Origin: an uncultured Lachnospiraceae bacterium
Lineage (GTDB): Bacteria > Bacillota > Clostridia > Lachnospirales > Lachnospiraceae
Direction of reading: 5' to 3'
NCBI GenBank assembly: GCA_905235745.1
Contig: CAJOMN010000015.1
Span: forward strand, 1 to 64,000
DNA: 64,000 bases
In this document: in pieces, positions 1 through 9,089 of the stretch
Numbering within the stretch: position 1 is the first letter of the stretch
Layout of the letters: each line of letters starts with the position of its first letter
Position numbers and translations under genes: made by a program
Notes under the pieces: generated by a model
What the model was told of the DNA's origin: nothing
Seen by the model: the letters and a program-made list of their open reading frames with translations, nothing else
Database searches by the model: none

Positions 1-1
1 G

Positions 2-442
2 AAGACTGTACTTAAACTGAGTGACCTGTTTCCGGAAAGGTTCAGGGGAATGGAAGCGGATGTATCGGTCAGCACTACGATGTTAAATATCAACTACGGT
101 CATAACCGTGAACTTCTCGAGAAGTGCAGACCGCTCTATGAATATGCATGGACGATAGATACCGAGAGGAGGTACAGTAAGCAAATGCCAGTAAGAAAAG
201 CAATAACAAAAACACTTGAAGACATGCCGGACAGCTTCGTGATCAAGAGATTTCTTGTGTCCAACAAAGCAGCTTATACCGATTCGTTCCTCACGGACTA
301 TGATGAAGATCTTCATATCGAGAATGAGAAGAAGTTAAGCTACGATAAGGGGGTTGCTGAGGGCAAAGCCATAATGGAGCAGGAGGTTGCAAAAAGGGAT
401 GCGATAATTGCTGCATACGAGGCAAAATACGGCAAATTATAG
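2..442 (+). CDS. Rpn-family (PD-(D/E)XK) nuclease/transposase-like protein, C-terminal part
   Basis: The reading frame is open from base 2, so the gene begins upstream and only the last 146 or so codons are present; the ATG at 50 is internal. Visible segments are LKLSDLFPERF, YGHNRELLEKCRPLYEYAW and a lysine/glutamate-rich helical tail ending EAKYGKL. This tail is typical of the large clostridial group of Rpn-like recombination-promoting nuclease or transposase-associated proteins, whose catalytic PD-(D/E)XK core lies N-terminal to it and is therefore outside the window. The family is linked to DNA cleavage that promotes recA-independent recombination; activity of this copy cannot be judged. 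It converges on the aminotransferase gene, with only 4 bases between the two stops. Confidence 0.7.
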   Translation, partial: KTVLKLSDLFPERFRGMEADVSVSTTMLNINYGHNRELLEKCRPLYEYAWTIDTERRYSKQMPVRKAITKTLEDMPDSFVIKRFLVSNKAAYTDSFLTDYDEDLHIENEKKLSYDKGVAEGKAIMEQEVAKRDAIIAAYEAKYGKL

Positions 443-446
443 GCGT

Positions 447-1541
447 TTATACCACTTCTCTTATCAGGTTAAGCAGCCTGTCATTGTCTTCCGTCTTCAT
501 GAAGCATATACGGAAGTATGTGTTGTCAAGATAGGGAAACGATGAGCAGTTGCGTATCATCATATTGGCACGGATCGCTTTGTCAAACAATATGTCGGCA
601 TCAACGCCGGGCTTTGTAATGCGGCACAGAACGAAGTTTGCCGAAGGCTCGTACACCTTGATGCCGTCTATATTCCGGAGCGAATCCGTGACTTTTTTTC
701 TTTCCGAAGATATCAGTTCTTTGGTGGCTTCAATATATTCACTGTCTGTAAACATTATTCTTCCCGCAACCTCGGCGAGAGAGTTGATAGTCCACGGATC
801 TTTGATCGCCGCGATATCCTTCATAAGGTCGCTGTCGCCGCATATGGCGTATCCGAGACGAAGCCCGGGAGCGGCAAAGAACTTCGATGTTCCGCGAAGT
901 ATACACAGGTTATTGTAGCTTGCGGTAAGCGAGGCGCAGCTTATATTGTCATAGTCTTCGCAGAATTCTATGTATGTTTCATCGATAAGTACAAATATGT
1001 TACAGGTCTTGCATGCGTCGAGTATATGCCTCATCTGCCGGCGCGTTACCGCAGTCGACGTCGGGTTGTTGGGATTGCACATGATGAGCATATCGACGGA
1101 TTCGTTAAGAGATTCGATAAGCCTGTCCTCATCAAGAGCGTAATCGTCCTCTTCGCGCAGCGGATAATACAGACTCGTTCCGCCGGAAAGCGACAGCTCG
1201 CGCTCGTATTCCGAGTATGTCGGGCCTATTATCATTGCCTTTTTGGGAGACAGTGTCTTGATGAAGAGAGTAATAAGCTCTGTCGAACCGTTTCCCACAA
1301 GTATACTGTCACGATCGGTCCCGCAGTAGGAAGCTATAACGCTCCGCAGAGCGGTATATTCCCTGTCCGGATATGAGCCTATCACGTCTATATCAGATGC
1401 CAGTTCCCGCCTTAGATTCTCCGATATCCCGAGCGGATTGACGTTCGCCGAAAAGCTTACTATATCTTCCTTTTTGATGCCGTAGATCTCTTCGATCTTT
1501 TCAAGGTCGCTGCCGTGAAAATGATCTTTGTGCTTAAGCAT
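447..1541 (-). CDS. PLP-dependent class I/II aminotransferase, HisC/CobD-like
   Basis: A 364-residue fold type I PLP enzyme. It begins with FHGSDLEKIEEIYGI and then FSANVNPLGIS, an opening shared by threonine-phosphate decarboxylase (CobD) and histidinol-phosphate aminotransferase-like proteins. NPNNPT lies at residues 156-161, DETY at 187-190, and the PLP-binding lysine is K220 in RGTSKFFAAPGLRLGY. The C-terminal substrate-binding arginine region (YFRICF) is present. It could be an L-threonine-O-3-phosphate decarboxylase of cobamide synthesis or a histidinol-phosphate-type aminotransferase. No cobalamin or histidine genes lie beside it, so the substrate stays open. It is monocistronic, with a near-consensus promoter on the minus strand at 1601-1629. 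Confidence 0.85.
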   Translation of the reverse strand: MLKHKDHFHGSDLEKIEEIYGIKKEDIVSFSANVNPLGISENLRRELASDIDVIGSYPDREYTALRSVIASYCGTDRDSILVGNGSTELITLFIKTLSPKKAMIIGPTYSEYERELSLSGGTSLYYPLREEDDYALDEDRLIESLNESVDMLIMCNPNNPTSTAVTRRQMRHILDACKTCNIFVLIDETYIEFCEDYDNISCASLTASYNNLCILRGTSKFFAAPGLRLGYAICGDSDLMKDIAAIKDPWTINSLAEVAGRIMFTDSEYIEATKELISSERKKVTDSLRNIDGIKVYEPSANFVLCRITKPGVDADILFDKAIRANMMIRNCSSFPYLDNTYFRICFMKTEDNDRLLNLIREVV

Positions 1542-1547
1542 ATATTA

Positions 1548-1576
1548 TTGCACCCCAACTCTATATTTGATATACT
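1548..1576 (+). promoter_or_regulatory. Probable promoter for the 1672-8605 operon
   Basis: TTGCAC (1548-1553), a 17-base spacer and TATACT (1571-1576) precede the GTG start at 1672 by about 90 bases. It overlaps the leader of the divergent aminotransferase promoter, so the two transcripts would be complementary for a short distance. Confidence 0.5.
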
Positions 1577-1600
1577 GATTTAGTATGCTAATGTGCCCAA

Positions 1601-1629
1601 ATTATACCACTCAGGTGCTTTTGCGTCAA
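1601..1629 (-). promoter_or_regulatory. Sigma-A type promoter for the aminotransferase gene
   Basis: Reading the minus strand, TTGACG (1629-1624) and TATAAT (1606-1601) are separated by exactly 17 bases. The predicted start lies about 50 bases upstream of the ATG at 1541. The site falls inside the upstream part of the divergent open frame, which supports the later start chosen for the 1672 gene. Confidence 0.75.
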
Positions 1630-1671
1630 AATCATTCCTCTGATAATCATGAAGAAAGGCAGGTGAAAACA

Positions 1672-4600
1672 GTGCGAACGGTGATCGACAGATACGCTGA
1701 CGGTTTCTTCGACTATGACTGCGGCAAGCTTTTGTTTTCCGTATCGAAGATTGAAGCCGATATGCCACAGGGCGATCTGTTCGAGGGCGATTTCACACTG
1801 TCTTCCGAAGACGGAAGGGATTTCTCTGCCGGTATATATACTTCGAGCATGCGGCTCGTATGCAGGAACGACCATGTCGATAATGAACCGCAGGCGCAGA
1901 TACATTATGTCTTCGATTCCACGGGTCTTGAAAGCGGCGATGTCGTAAAGGGCGACATACAGGTCGTATCAAGCTCCGGCGAGTACTATCTCCCTTTTGT
2001 GTTTTCCATTTCCTACGGAATAGTTCAAAGCTCGGTCGGCAACGTAAGGAATCTGTTCCATTTCACCAATCAGGCGCAGGTCAACTGGAAAGAGGCTGTA
2101 GATCTGTTCTATTCGCCTGTTTTCGAGCGTGTATTTGGCGGTAATGACCGGATCCATTACGACAAGTTCAGAGGTCTTTCCAACATCCCGGGCGATCCGC
2201 AGGCGGTTGATGATTTTCTCGTTGCGATCAACAAGAAGCGTCCCGTCACATATTCCGTGGACAGAACCAATTATGAATACAATGACGTATCCGATAATGT
2301 CAATTGTGAATTGCTGCTGCATAGATCCACATGGGGGAACATTGATGTAACGCTGTCAACCGACGCGCCGTTCATCAGACTGGACAAGGAAAAGGTCGGA
2401 GCGGATGATTTTGTCGGTAACGACCATCTCGTGAAGTTTACTATAACAGGCGATGCGCTTCATGAGGGCAGGAACTTCGGAAGCATCACGGTGACATATC
2501 CGCGCGGCAGTTTTGACATCGGCATTACGGCAAGGCACAGGGCAAGGATCGATGCAAAAAGGGTGGCAAGGCGGGAGAAGAAGAATCTCACAATGCGCCT
2601 GATGCGCCTGTACATTGATTTTCGCATGAAGAAGACAAATGTCGGGAGTTGGGTAAGGGAGTCGATGAAGGTCGTGGAGCGCATGAACGCGCTTGATGAC
2701 AAGAATCCGGTATCCCGTATGTACCAGGCACAGCTCCTTATCGTACAGCGCCGTGAAAATGAGGCGCGGTGGGTGCTCGATCACGTTGAGAACGAGATGA
2801 ACATCGACGGGTGCCCCGACACCTACAGGGCGTATTATATGTACCTCAGGACGCTCGTCAACCGTGACAACGATTATACCGACGAGACGGCGGTTAAGGT
2901 GAACGAGCTGTTTGAAAATAATCCCGGCAGCTTTGAGATATTGTGGACGCTCCTGTATCTCGACGAGGATCTTGCGGACAACGCAAGCCGTAAGATAGGC
3001 CTTATAGAGAAGATGTTCGGGGACGGATGCAAATCGCCGATACTGTATATCGAGGCATATAATTTCTTTGTTTCCAATACGGAGAAGCTTAACAAGCTGA
3101 CGGATTTTGAGATACAGGTTCTAACGTTTGCCGCAAAGCTTAAAGTGATGGATACGGAGGTTCTGAAGCAGTTCCTGTATCTGGCCGGCAAGCAGCGGGA
3201 GTTCAATCCGCTGTTATACAAGCTCCTGTGCATGTGTTATGACATAACGGATGACGACGATATCATCGAGGTCGTAGCGACCATGCTTATCAAAGGAAAT
3301 CTGTCGGGGGAGGCATACTTCATATGGTTCGATAAGGCGGTAAAGCTTCAGCTTCGTATCACCAAGCTGTATGAGTACTATATGTATTCGGTTCCGTCCG
3401 ATTATGACGGAGTGATCCCGAAATCGGTGCTTATGTATTTCGGTTTCAGGAACGACATGAACTATCACAGGATCGCTTTTCTGTATGCCAATCTGATAGA
3501 TCATAAGAGAGAGTATATCGACACCTATGACACTTATCGCGAGCATATGCAGGTATTTGCGGTCGAGCAGATAGAGCAGGAGCATATCGACGGTAATCTC
3601 GCCAGGATATACGAGGATGTTCTGTTCATGGAGATGATCAAGCCGGAAATGGCGCGTCATCTCGCGAAGATACTGTTCGCATACGAGGTCAGGACAGATG
3701 ATCCCCGGGCGAAAAATGTTGTTCTCGTGCAGTCGCAGTTTGAAGGCGAAATGGTCTTCAGGATAGAAAACGGATATGCGTATCCTACGATATATACCGG
3801 CGACTATATGCTGTTTACGGAGGATCAGAACGGAAGACGGACAGTCATTGACCAGTCCAACGTCAAAAAGCTCCTCAATGAGGTCGTATATTTGCAGGCT
3901 GTCAAATATTATGTCATGGATAATGTGTATTTTGACATGTATCTGTGTGAGGGCAGAAAGCATTACGTGACGGTCGATGAAACAAACGTCGAGTTCTGCC
4001 GGGAGCTTGCGGAGTCGAAGCTTGTGAACGAGTATTACAAACGCGATATCCGGATGGCGCTTATCCAGTACTACTATGACAACGACCAGATCACTACGCT
4101 CGATGATTTTCTGCTCGGAATGGATATCAAGGTGCTTTCCGCCAAGGACAGGGCGACCGTTGTCAAATTCATGACACGCCGGGGCATGTTTGAGAAGGCC
4201 TATCAGATAATGTGCATATACGGCACGGAAGAGATCGCCGCCAAGGACTGTGTCGGGGTATGCAGCCACATGATCCGCGAGAAGGATCAGCTGCCGGATA
4301 TGCTTCTGATCAAGCTGTGCAATTATGCCTTCGAAAACGGCAAGTATGATGATGTGCTGCTGGGTTATCTTGTGGAGAATTTCAACGGGCTTACGAAGCA
4401 GCTGCGTAACATATGGAAGGCAGCGAAGAATTTCGAGATAGATACGTTCCCGCTCATGGAGAGGCTGATCATACAGATGCTGTACACGCATACGACGGTG
4501 GGCGAGAAAGAGGAGATATTTGAGGAATACTGCCAGCACGCATCCGGGACAAGGGTTCAGCTTGCCTACCTGTCATATTGTTCATTTGAGTATTTTGCGC

Positions 4601-5229
4601 GGGAGCGGCTTACTGACGAGAAAGTCTTTGCGCATATCATCGATCTATACCGTGTCGGCGAACAGTTAAATGATGCGTGCAAGCTGGCGCTTCTCAAATA
4701 CTATTCCGATGACAAGGCGGGCAGGACCGAGAAGATCAAGGATATGCTCAGGGAATTTCTCGTTGATTTTATGCACAGGAACACATATTTCAGATTTTTC
4801 TCCAATTACATCGACATCGTCCCCGAGATCTCCGAGTATCTTGACAAGACTATCATCGAATACAGAACCAACCCGGCGAGCCGCGTGATGCTCCATTACA
4901 TTCTCGAGAACGGGGATGATGACTCCAACTATCATTCCGAGGAAATGAGGAATATGTTCGGAGGGGTATTTACAAGGGAGTTTATACTGTTCTACGGAGA
5001 GGATCTGCAGTACTACATAACCGAGGAATTAAACGGCAAGGAGCTGCTTACGGCCAGTGATTCGCTGTCGGTGAGCGATACGAGTGATACGGGACAGGAT
5101 TCACGTTACTCGATGATCAACGATATGGTCGTATCGAGAACCGTCAAGGATGACAATACGCTGCTTGATATAATGCGCGAGTATGTCGAGGCAGATGCTT
5201 TTGCGCATATGGTGTTTAAGCTCCGCTGA
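1672..5229 (+). CDS. Large helical-repeat protein of the DUF5717 type
   Basis: About 1185 residues. The frame is open from 1585, but GTG at 1672 is the better start: AGGCAGG sits just upstream, the divergent promoter occupies the preceding bases, and a start VRTVIDRYADGFFDYD matches the way I recall DUF5717-type proteins beginning. The first 300 or so residues look beta-rich, with an immunoglobulin-like stretch (LSTDAPFIRLDKEKV) before an Arg/Lys-rich hinge (ARRKR-like) at about residue 300. The rest is mostly alpha-helical and TPR-like. No signal peptide or membrane segment is visible, so a cytoplasmic scaffold is likely. It is first in an operon with the actin/Hsp70-like protein at 5259, a second TPR protein and a membrane protein. 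Function is unknown. Confidence 0.8.
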   Translation: MRTVIDRYADGFFDYDCGKLLFSVSKIEADMPQGDLFEGDFTLSSEDGRDFSAGIYTSSMRLVCRNDHVDNEPQAQIHYVFDSTGLESGDVVKGDIQVVSSSGEYYLPFVFSISYGIVQSSVGNVRNLFHFTNQAQVNWKEAVDLFYSPVFERVFGGNDRIHYDKFRGLSNIPGDPQAVDDFLVAINKKRPVTYSVDRTNYEYNDVSDNVNCELLLHRSTWGNIDVTLSTDAPFIRLDKEKVGADDFVGNDHLVKFTITGDALHEGRNFGSITVTYPRGSFDIGITARHRARIDAKRVARREKKNLTMRLMRLYIDFRMKKTNVGSWVRESMKVVERMNALDDKNPVSRMYQAQLLIVQRRENEARWVLDHVENEMNIDGCPDTYRAYYMYLRTLVNRDNDYTDETAVKVNELFENNPGSFEILWTLLYLDEDLADNASRKIGLIEKMFGDGCKSPILYIEAYNFFVSNTEKLNKLTDFEIQVLTFAAKLKVMDTEVLKQFLYLAGKQREFNPLLYKLLCMCYDITDDDDIIEVVATMLIKGNLSGEAYFIWFDKAVKLQLRITKLYEYYMYSVPSDYDGVIPKSVLMYFGFRNDMNYHRIAFLYANLIDHKREYIDTYDTYREHMQVFAVEQIEQEHIDGNLARIYEDVLFMEMIKPEMARHLAKILFAYEVRTDDPRAKNVVLVQSQFEGEMVFRIENGYAYPTIYTGDYMLFTEDQNGRRTVIDQSNVKKLLNEVVYLQAVKYYVMDNVYFDMYLCEGRKHYVTVDETNVEFCRELAESKLVNEYYKRDIRMALIQYYYDNDQITTLDDFLLGMDIKVLSAKDRATVVKFMTRRGMFEKAYQIMCIYGTEEIAAKDCVGVCSHMIREKDQLPDMLLIKLCNYAFENGKYDDVLLGYLVENFNGLTKQLRNIWKAAKNFEIDTFPLMERLIIQMLYTHTTVGEKEEIFEEYCQHASGTRVQLAYLSYCSFEYFARERLTDEKVFAHIIDLYRVGEQLNDACKLALLKYYSDDKAGRTEKIKDMLREFLVDFMHRNTYFRFFSNYIDIVPEISEYLDKTIIEYRTNPASRVMLHYILENGDDDSNYHSEEMRNMFGGVFTREFILFYGEDLQYYITEELNGKELLTASDSLSVSDTSDTGQDSRYSMINDMVVSRTVKDDNTLLDIMREYVEADAFAHMVFKLR

Positions 5230-5258
5230 CGTATCAGCATAAACGGAAGGATGGATAT

Positions 5259-6536
5259 ATGCCCGGTTACATCATAGGCTATGATCTGAACGATTCAATG
5301 TCTCAGATCAGTTATGTGGAATTAAATGATCAGACGCCCGAGACGGTCGCGAGTGACAAAGAAGAGGAACGGCTCGGGATACCGACCGTTCTGTCCAAAC
5401 GCAGGGGAGTCGCCCAGTGGGAATTCGGAACCGCTGCGGTAAGGGCTGCCGAAGCGGGGACTTCAACGCTCGTCGATCATATGATGAGCATTGCGGCAGC
5501 GGGCGCCAAGATAGAGATCGAGGGCGAGGCGTATGATGCGACGGATCTCCTGATATTGTTTGTCAGAAGATCGCTGAATCTTCTGTCCGTGATGCTCTCA
5601 CCGTCCGATGTGGAATACATGATAATAACAGTGTCATCCCTTGAGGGAAAGCTCGTCGACGTTGTCGAAAAGATAGCAAACGCAATGCCGGTCGCGAGAG
5701 ACCGCATAATCATCCAGACATACGAAGAGAGCATCTATTATTATCTGCTCCACCAGCCGGAGGATCTGTGGGAAAGGGACGTTGCGGTATTTGATTATTC
5801 AGGTCCTTATCTTCGCGCATATCTTCTGTGGATGAACATGGGCACCGAGCCCGTGGTGGCGTTCGTCGACAGGACTGATTTTGAAGAGATCAGGATGCCG
5901 AAGCTTATGATGGAAGAGGAGGTATCGCTCGAAAAAGCGGAAAGGATAGACGAGGCGATACTTCAGACCGCTCACGATTATTTCTCCAACAAGGATGTCG
6001 GGACGGTATTCCTGCTCGGCGAGGGATTTGAGGGAGGCTGGTGCGGCAAGACTCTCAAGTTCATGTGCATGGGCAAACGCGTATTTCAGGGACGCAATAT
6101 GTATTCCAAGGGTGCATGCTACTGCGGAAGGGACAAGGCGAAGCCGTGCGATCTGAACAGAGAGTATGTCTTCCTTGGAGCCGACAAGCTCAAGTTCAAT
6201 CTCGGGCTTAAAATGATGGTCGCCGGGAAAGAGGAGTACCTTGCCGTGGCGGATGCGGGTGAAAACTGGTATGATTCGGGCGTGACATATGATTTTGTCC
6301 TCGGAGATTCAAGAAGCGTCCCGCTCATCATGACGCCTCTTGACGGAAAAGGCGTTGAAAATATCGAGATAGAGTTATCCGGTCTTCCGGAACGGCCGGC
6401 GAAGGCGTCCAGACTGAGGCTAACCGTTTCGTTCGAGTCGGAAACAAGGATGAAAATATTAGTGGAGGATCTGGGATTCGGTGAATTCTTCCCGTCGACA
6501 GGCAGGAAGTGGGAGAAGATCATAGAGTTTCGGTGA
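5259..6536 (+). CDS. Actin/Hsp70-fold (ASKHA-like) protein of the DUF5716 type
   Basis: 425 residues. Three stretches resemble the nucleotide-binding signature of the actin/Hsp70/sugar-kinase fold. IIGYDLNDSMSQISYV (residues 5-20) looks like phosphate-1, VAVFDYSGPYLRAYLL (175-190) like phosphate-2, and TVFLLGEGFEGGW (249-261) like the adenosine motif. RIIIQTYEESIYYYLL (149-164) sits where Hsp70 has its EPTAAALAY-type segment. A cysteine-containing loop (GACYCGRDKAKPC, about 285-297) follows. I recognise the family as the uncharacterised DUF5716 type found next to DUF5717 genes in Lachnospiraceae. Nucleotide binding is inferred from motif shape. It follows the 1672 gene by 29 bases, with AAGGA upstream of its ATG, and leads directly into the TPR gene at 6543. 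Confidence 0.75.
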   Translation: MPGYIIGYDLNDSMSQISYVELNDQTPETVASDKEEERLGIPTVLSKRRGVAQWEFGTAAVRAAEAGTSTLVDHMMSIAAAGAKIEIEGEAYDATDLLILFVRRSLNLLSVMLSPSDVEYMIITVSSLEGKLVDVVEKIANAMPVARDRIIIQTYEESIYYYLLHQPEDLWERDVAVFDYSGPYLRAYLLWMNMGTEPVVAFVDRTDFEEIRMPKLMMEEEVSLEKAERIDEAILQTAHDYFSNKDVGTVFLLGEGFEGGWCGKTLKFMCMGKRVFQGRNMYSKGACYCGRDKAKPCDLNREYVFLGADKLKFNLGLKMMVAGKEEYLAVADAGENWYDSGVTYDFVLGDSRSVPLIMTPLDGKGVENIEIELSGLPERPAKASRLRLTVSFESETRMKILVEDLGFGEFFPSTGRKWEKIIEFR

Positions 6537-6542
6537 TTGTAT

Positions 6543-7379
6543 ATGGCTTGTGAAATGTATCTGTGCATAGGCACGCTTTCCACAACTCCATATTTTCTGT
6601 CCGGCCTTGGAGTAAATGTCTACTCCATGGACGAGCTGTGCTATTATCTGTGCGTAAACGCGTATATTCTTGATAATGACCTTATTGACACAAGATTATG
6701 CGATTACATGCGTGACAATCTCGGTATGGCACCGCTTGCCTCAAAGCTTCGCAGAATGATCAGGGAGGGCAGGACTCTCGGAGAGATGGTGACCACGATA
6801 CTTATTGATACGAACTACTGTACCGATGAAGAGATAGCGCGTATCAAGCAGATACTTGTGGACAACGCATCGCTTTCTTTTGCCGCGAAGCGCAAGCTTA
6901 GAGGCGACAATCTGCTTCGGGCGAATAAATACCCGAGAGCCATAGAGGAATACCAGTATGTGCTGTCAGTTCTCGACCGTGAGGAGGAACCGGAGCTTTA
7001 CAGCAGTATACTGCACAATGTAGGATGTGCATATGCGATGATGTTCCTTCTTGACAAGGCGGCGGACTATTTTAAACAGGCTTACGATACGGACGCATCA
7101 AGGGAGAGCCTTGTACTGTATCTTGTCTGCCTGCGGCTTAGCGCCTCCAAAGAGGAATATGACAGGATAGTTGTCAGGAACGGATATGACGAGAGGGTAG
7201 CGCTTGAAGCTGTAAGGGTCATGACCTCGGCAAGAGAAGCTCCGATAGACACTCCATATTCTGATATAATGAGGCAGATACTCGAACTTAATGACGCCGG
7301 AAGGGTAACGGAATTCTACGCGGCAGTGGATACGGCGCTTGAAGACTGGAAACAGGAATACAGAAGGACGATGTCATAG
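6543..7379 (+). CDS. TPR-repeat protein, third gene of the DUF5717/DUF5716 operon
   Basis: 278 residues from ATG 6543. The GGTGA that ends the previous gene acts as its ribosome-binding site; a TTG at 6537 is possible but sits too close to it. The N-terminal half (MYLCIGTLSTTPYF, then YSMDELCYYLCVNAYIL) has no known domain name that I can give. The second half is TPR-like: LLRANKYPRAIEEYQYVL, ILHNVGCAYAMMFLLDKAADYF and a further helix pair. I recall related proteins beside DUF5716/DUF5717 genes in other Lachnospiraceae, so it is probably a fixed member of that set. No signal peptide or membrane segment is seen. Likely an adaptor between the ATPase-like protein and other components. Confidence 0.7.
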   Translation: MACEMYLCIGTLSTTPYFLSGLGVNVYSMDELCYYLCVNAYILDNDLIDTRLCDYMRDNLGMAPLASKLRRMIREGRTLGEMVTTILIDTNYCTDEEIARIKQILVDNASLSFAAKRKLRGDNLLRANKYPRAIEEYQYVLSVLDREEEPELYSSILHNVGCAYAMMFLLDKAADYFKQAYDTDASRESLVLYLVCLRLSASKEEYDRIVVRNGYDERVALEAVRVMTSAREAPIDTPYSDIMRQILELNDAGRVTEFYAAVDTALEDWKQEYRRTMS

Positions 7380-7396
7380 CAATAAGAAGATAAGAT

Positions 7397-8605
7397 ATGA
7401 AGATAGTAGACTGGCTAAAGGATATATTCGGTTTCGGTGACGATGATTTTGACGACATAGAGCTGAACTTCGATTCGGATTCGGCAGGGTCGATAATGGA
7501 TTCGCTCGCAAGAGCATCCAAAAAGAGACGTACACTGAACATGAACGACAGGGCGCAGCGCGAGCAGTATGTCAGGGAATACTGCGAAATGATGTCTGTT
7601 GCGTCCAAAGATGTTGATGCGCAGAAGGCGGAGTATCAGCAGGTAACGCAGCGCCTTGCAGACCTTGAGGAGATAGACAAGCTCCCGATCACAGACAAGA
7701 GCCAGGTCCGGTTAAGGGCGAACAAGATCGTCAAGATCGAACAGGAGGACAGCGATTACAAGCGTCCCGCGAGCAAGATAACGGAAGCGCAGTACCGTGA
7801 AATGGAGCGCCTCGCAGCCGATATCCCGGAAATACTCGGTAAGATGAAAGAGGATGAAGAGTATCAGTCTGTGGTCAGACGGGATCTTAACCTGCTTGAG
7901 GGCGAAAAGGGCGCGGTTGCATATCAGCGCAAGGAAGAGCGGGCAAAAGCAAGGAACGCCAAGAATATCGCATTCGTTGCCATCTTCGGCGCCGTTATGG
8001 CGGCAGCGCTGCTGTTTGTCGTTAATCAGGCAATGCATATTAATGTCGAAATGGGATATATCATCGTTGCCGGTGCGTTTGCCGTTATACTGACTGCGTC
8101 GTTTGTGATGTATCAGAATGCGCAGAGCGGGATTGCCAGTTCCAACCGGAAGCTGAACAAGGCGATAAGCGTTCAGAATACGGTTAAGATCAAGTACGTG
8201 AACATCACGAACGTGCTGGACTACAATTATGCCAAATACGGCGTGATGAATTCATATGAGCTTTCCTATATATGGGAGAAGTACAATGAGGAGAAGGAAG
8301 CAAGGGAGCATGATTCCGATATCTCGGAGCGCTTAGAGGAAGCCCGCAGCGAGCTGTACCAGCTTCTCAAGCATTACCACATAAACGATCCGTCGATATG
8401 GGTATATCAGCCGGGAGTCCTTGTCTATGACGACGAGGCTAAGGATATCAGGAAGCAGCTTATCGTGCAGCGTCAGCGCCTTAAAAAAGGGATCGATTTT
8501 GAAATGTACAATCTTGAGACCGCCAAGAAAGAGATAGAAGCGCTTGTGCGCGAGTATCCGAAGTATGCGGAAGATATTATCTCGGTCGTGGATGAATTTG
8601 ACTGA
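7397..8605 (+). CDS. Coiled-coil membrane protein with two central transmembrane helices
   Basis: 402 residues. An acidic N-terminus (FGFGDDDFDDIELNFD, about residues 11-26) is followed by long charged helices likely to form coiled coil (about 50-185). Two hydrophobic helices are at about 190-210 (NIAFVAIFGAVMAAALLFVV) and 219-239 (GYIIVAGAFAVILTASFVMY). A second charged helical region runs to the C-terminus. Both ends would face the same side of the membrane, most simply the cytoplasm. It follows the TPR gene by 17 bases in the same operon and is the only membrane protein there, so it could anchor the complex. No family name recognised. Confidence 0.7.
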   Translation: MKIVDWLKDIFGFGDDDFDDIELNFDSDSAGSIMDSLARASKKRRTLNMNDRAQREQYVREYCEMMSVASKDVDAQKAEYQQVTQRLADLEEIDKLPITDKSQVRLRANKIVKIEQEDSDYKRPASKITEAQYREMERLAADIPEILGKMKEDEEYQSVVRRDLNLLEGEKGAVAYQRKEERAKARNAKNIAFVAIFGAVMAAALLFVVNQAMHINVEMGYIIVAGAFAVILTASFVMYQNAQSGIASSNRKLNKAISVQNTVKIKYVNITNVLDYNYAKYGVMNSYELSYIWEKYNEEKEAREHDSDISERLEEARSELYQLLKHYHINDPSIWVYQPGVLVYDDEAKDIRKQLIVQRQRLKKGIDFEMYNLETAKKEIEALVREYPKYAEDIISVVDEFD

Positions 8606-8610
8606 GATTA

Positions 8611-8970
8611 TTATTGACGTTCACTATAGAGGGTCACGGAAAAATCATCCAGCATCTTTCCGACACTGGGAGATATTGATACGAATTCGCAGCCGTATCT
8701 GTAGTGCTCCTTATCAATGGCGCTGCTTCTGATAATACGGACATCGGTTATGATCTGGGGATATTGGGGAGCAAGCTCGATGTTGGCTATAAAATAATAA
8801 CCGACCGGAAGAATACACTGAGAGATAAAACCGATACCTTTGGATGAGATATCGATCACTTCAACATCCAGATCAAGATCCATTATCGTATTTGTATGTT
8901 CCTTGTACAGATTGGAAACGGTCAGCTTGATACCTATCGGAACACGCTTGTCCTGCCTTTTTTCTTCCAT
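8611..8970 (-). CDS. PilZ-domain c-di-GMP receptor protein
   Basis: 119 residues from the ATG at 8970, chosen because AAAGGAG lies just upstream; the frame is open further 5' but without a ribosome-binding site. The protein is essentially one PilZ domain. RQDKR (residues 5-9) is the RxxxR motif and DISSKGIGF contains the (D/N)xSxxG motif, the two elements that contact c-di-GMP. A conserved ending VSISPSVGKMLDDF is present. Proteins of this size act as effector subunits that respond to c-di-GMP in motility or envelope control. It converges on the coiled-coil membrane protein gene with 5 bases between stops. The GGDEF-EAL protein at 30733 belongs to the same signalling network. Confidence 0.88.
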   Translation of the reverse strand: MEEKRQDKRVPIGIKLTVSNLYKEHTNTIMDLDLDVEVIDISSKGIGFISQCILPVGYYFIANIELAPQYPQIITDVRIIRSSAIDKEHYRYGCEFVSISPSVGKMLDDFSVTLYSERQ

Positions 8971-9089
8971 GACTGCTCCTTTACTATATATGAGCGGATT
9001 AAATCCGTTCACTGTAATTGTTTCGTTGAATAATCTATCATATTTTCACGGTATGAACAAGGTTTTGATTAAATGAAGGGATTAATGGT

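Noticed and set aside
1585-1671. N-terminal extension of the DUF5717-type gene to 1585
   Set aside because: The segment contains the divergent aminotransferase promoter, and the GTG at 1672 has the ribosome-binding site.
3214-4539. 441-codon open frame antisense to the large DUF5717-type gene
   Set aside because: It lies wholly opposite a well-supported gene, has no ribosome-binding site or recognisable domain, and its His/Ile/Leu-rich composition is typical of antisense frames in this codon usage.
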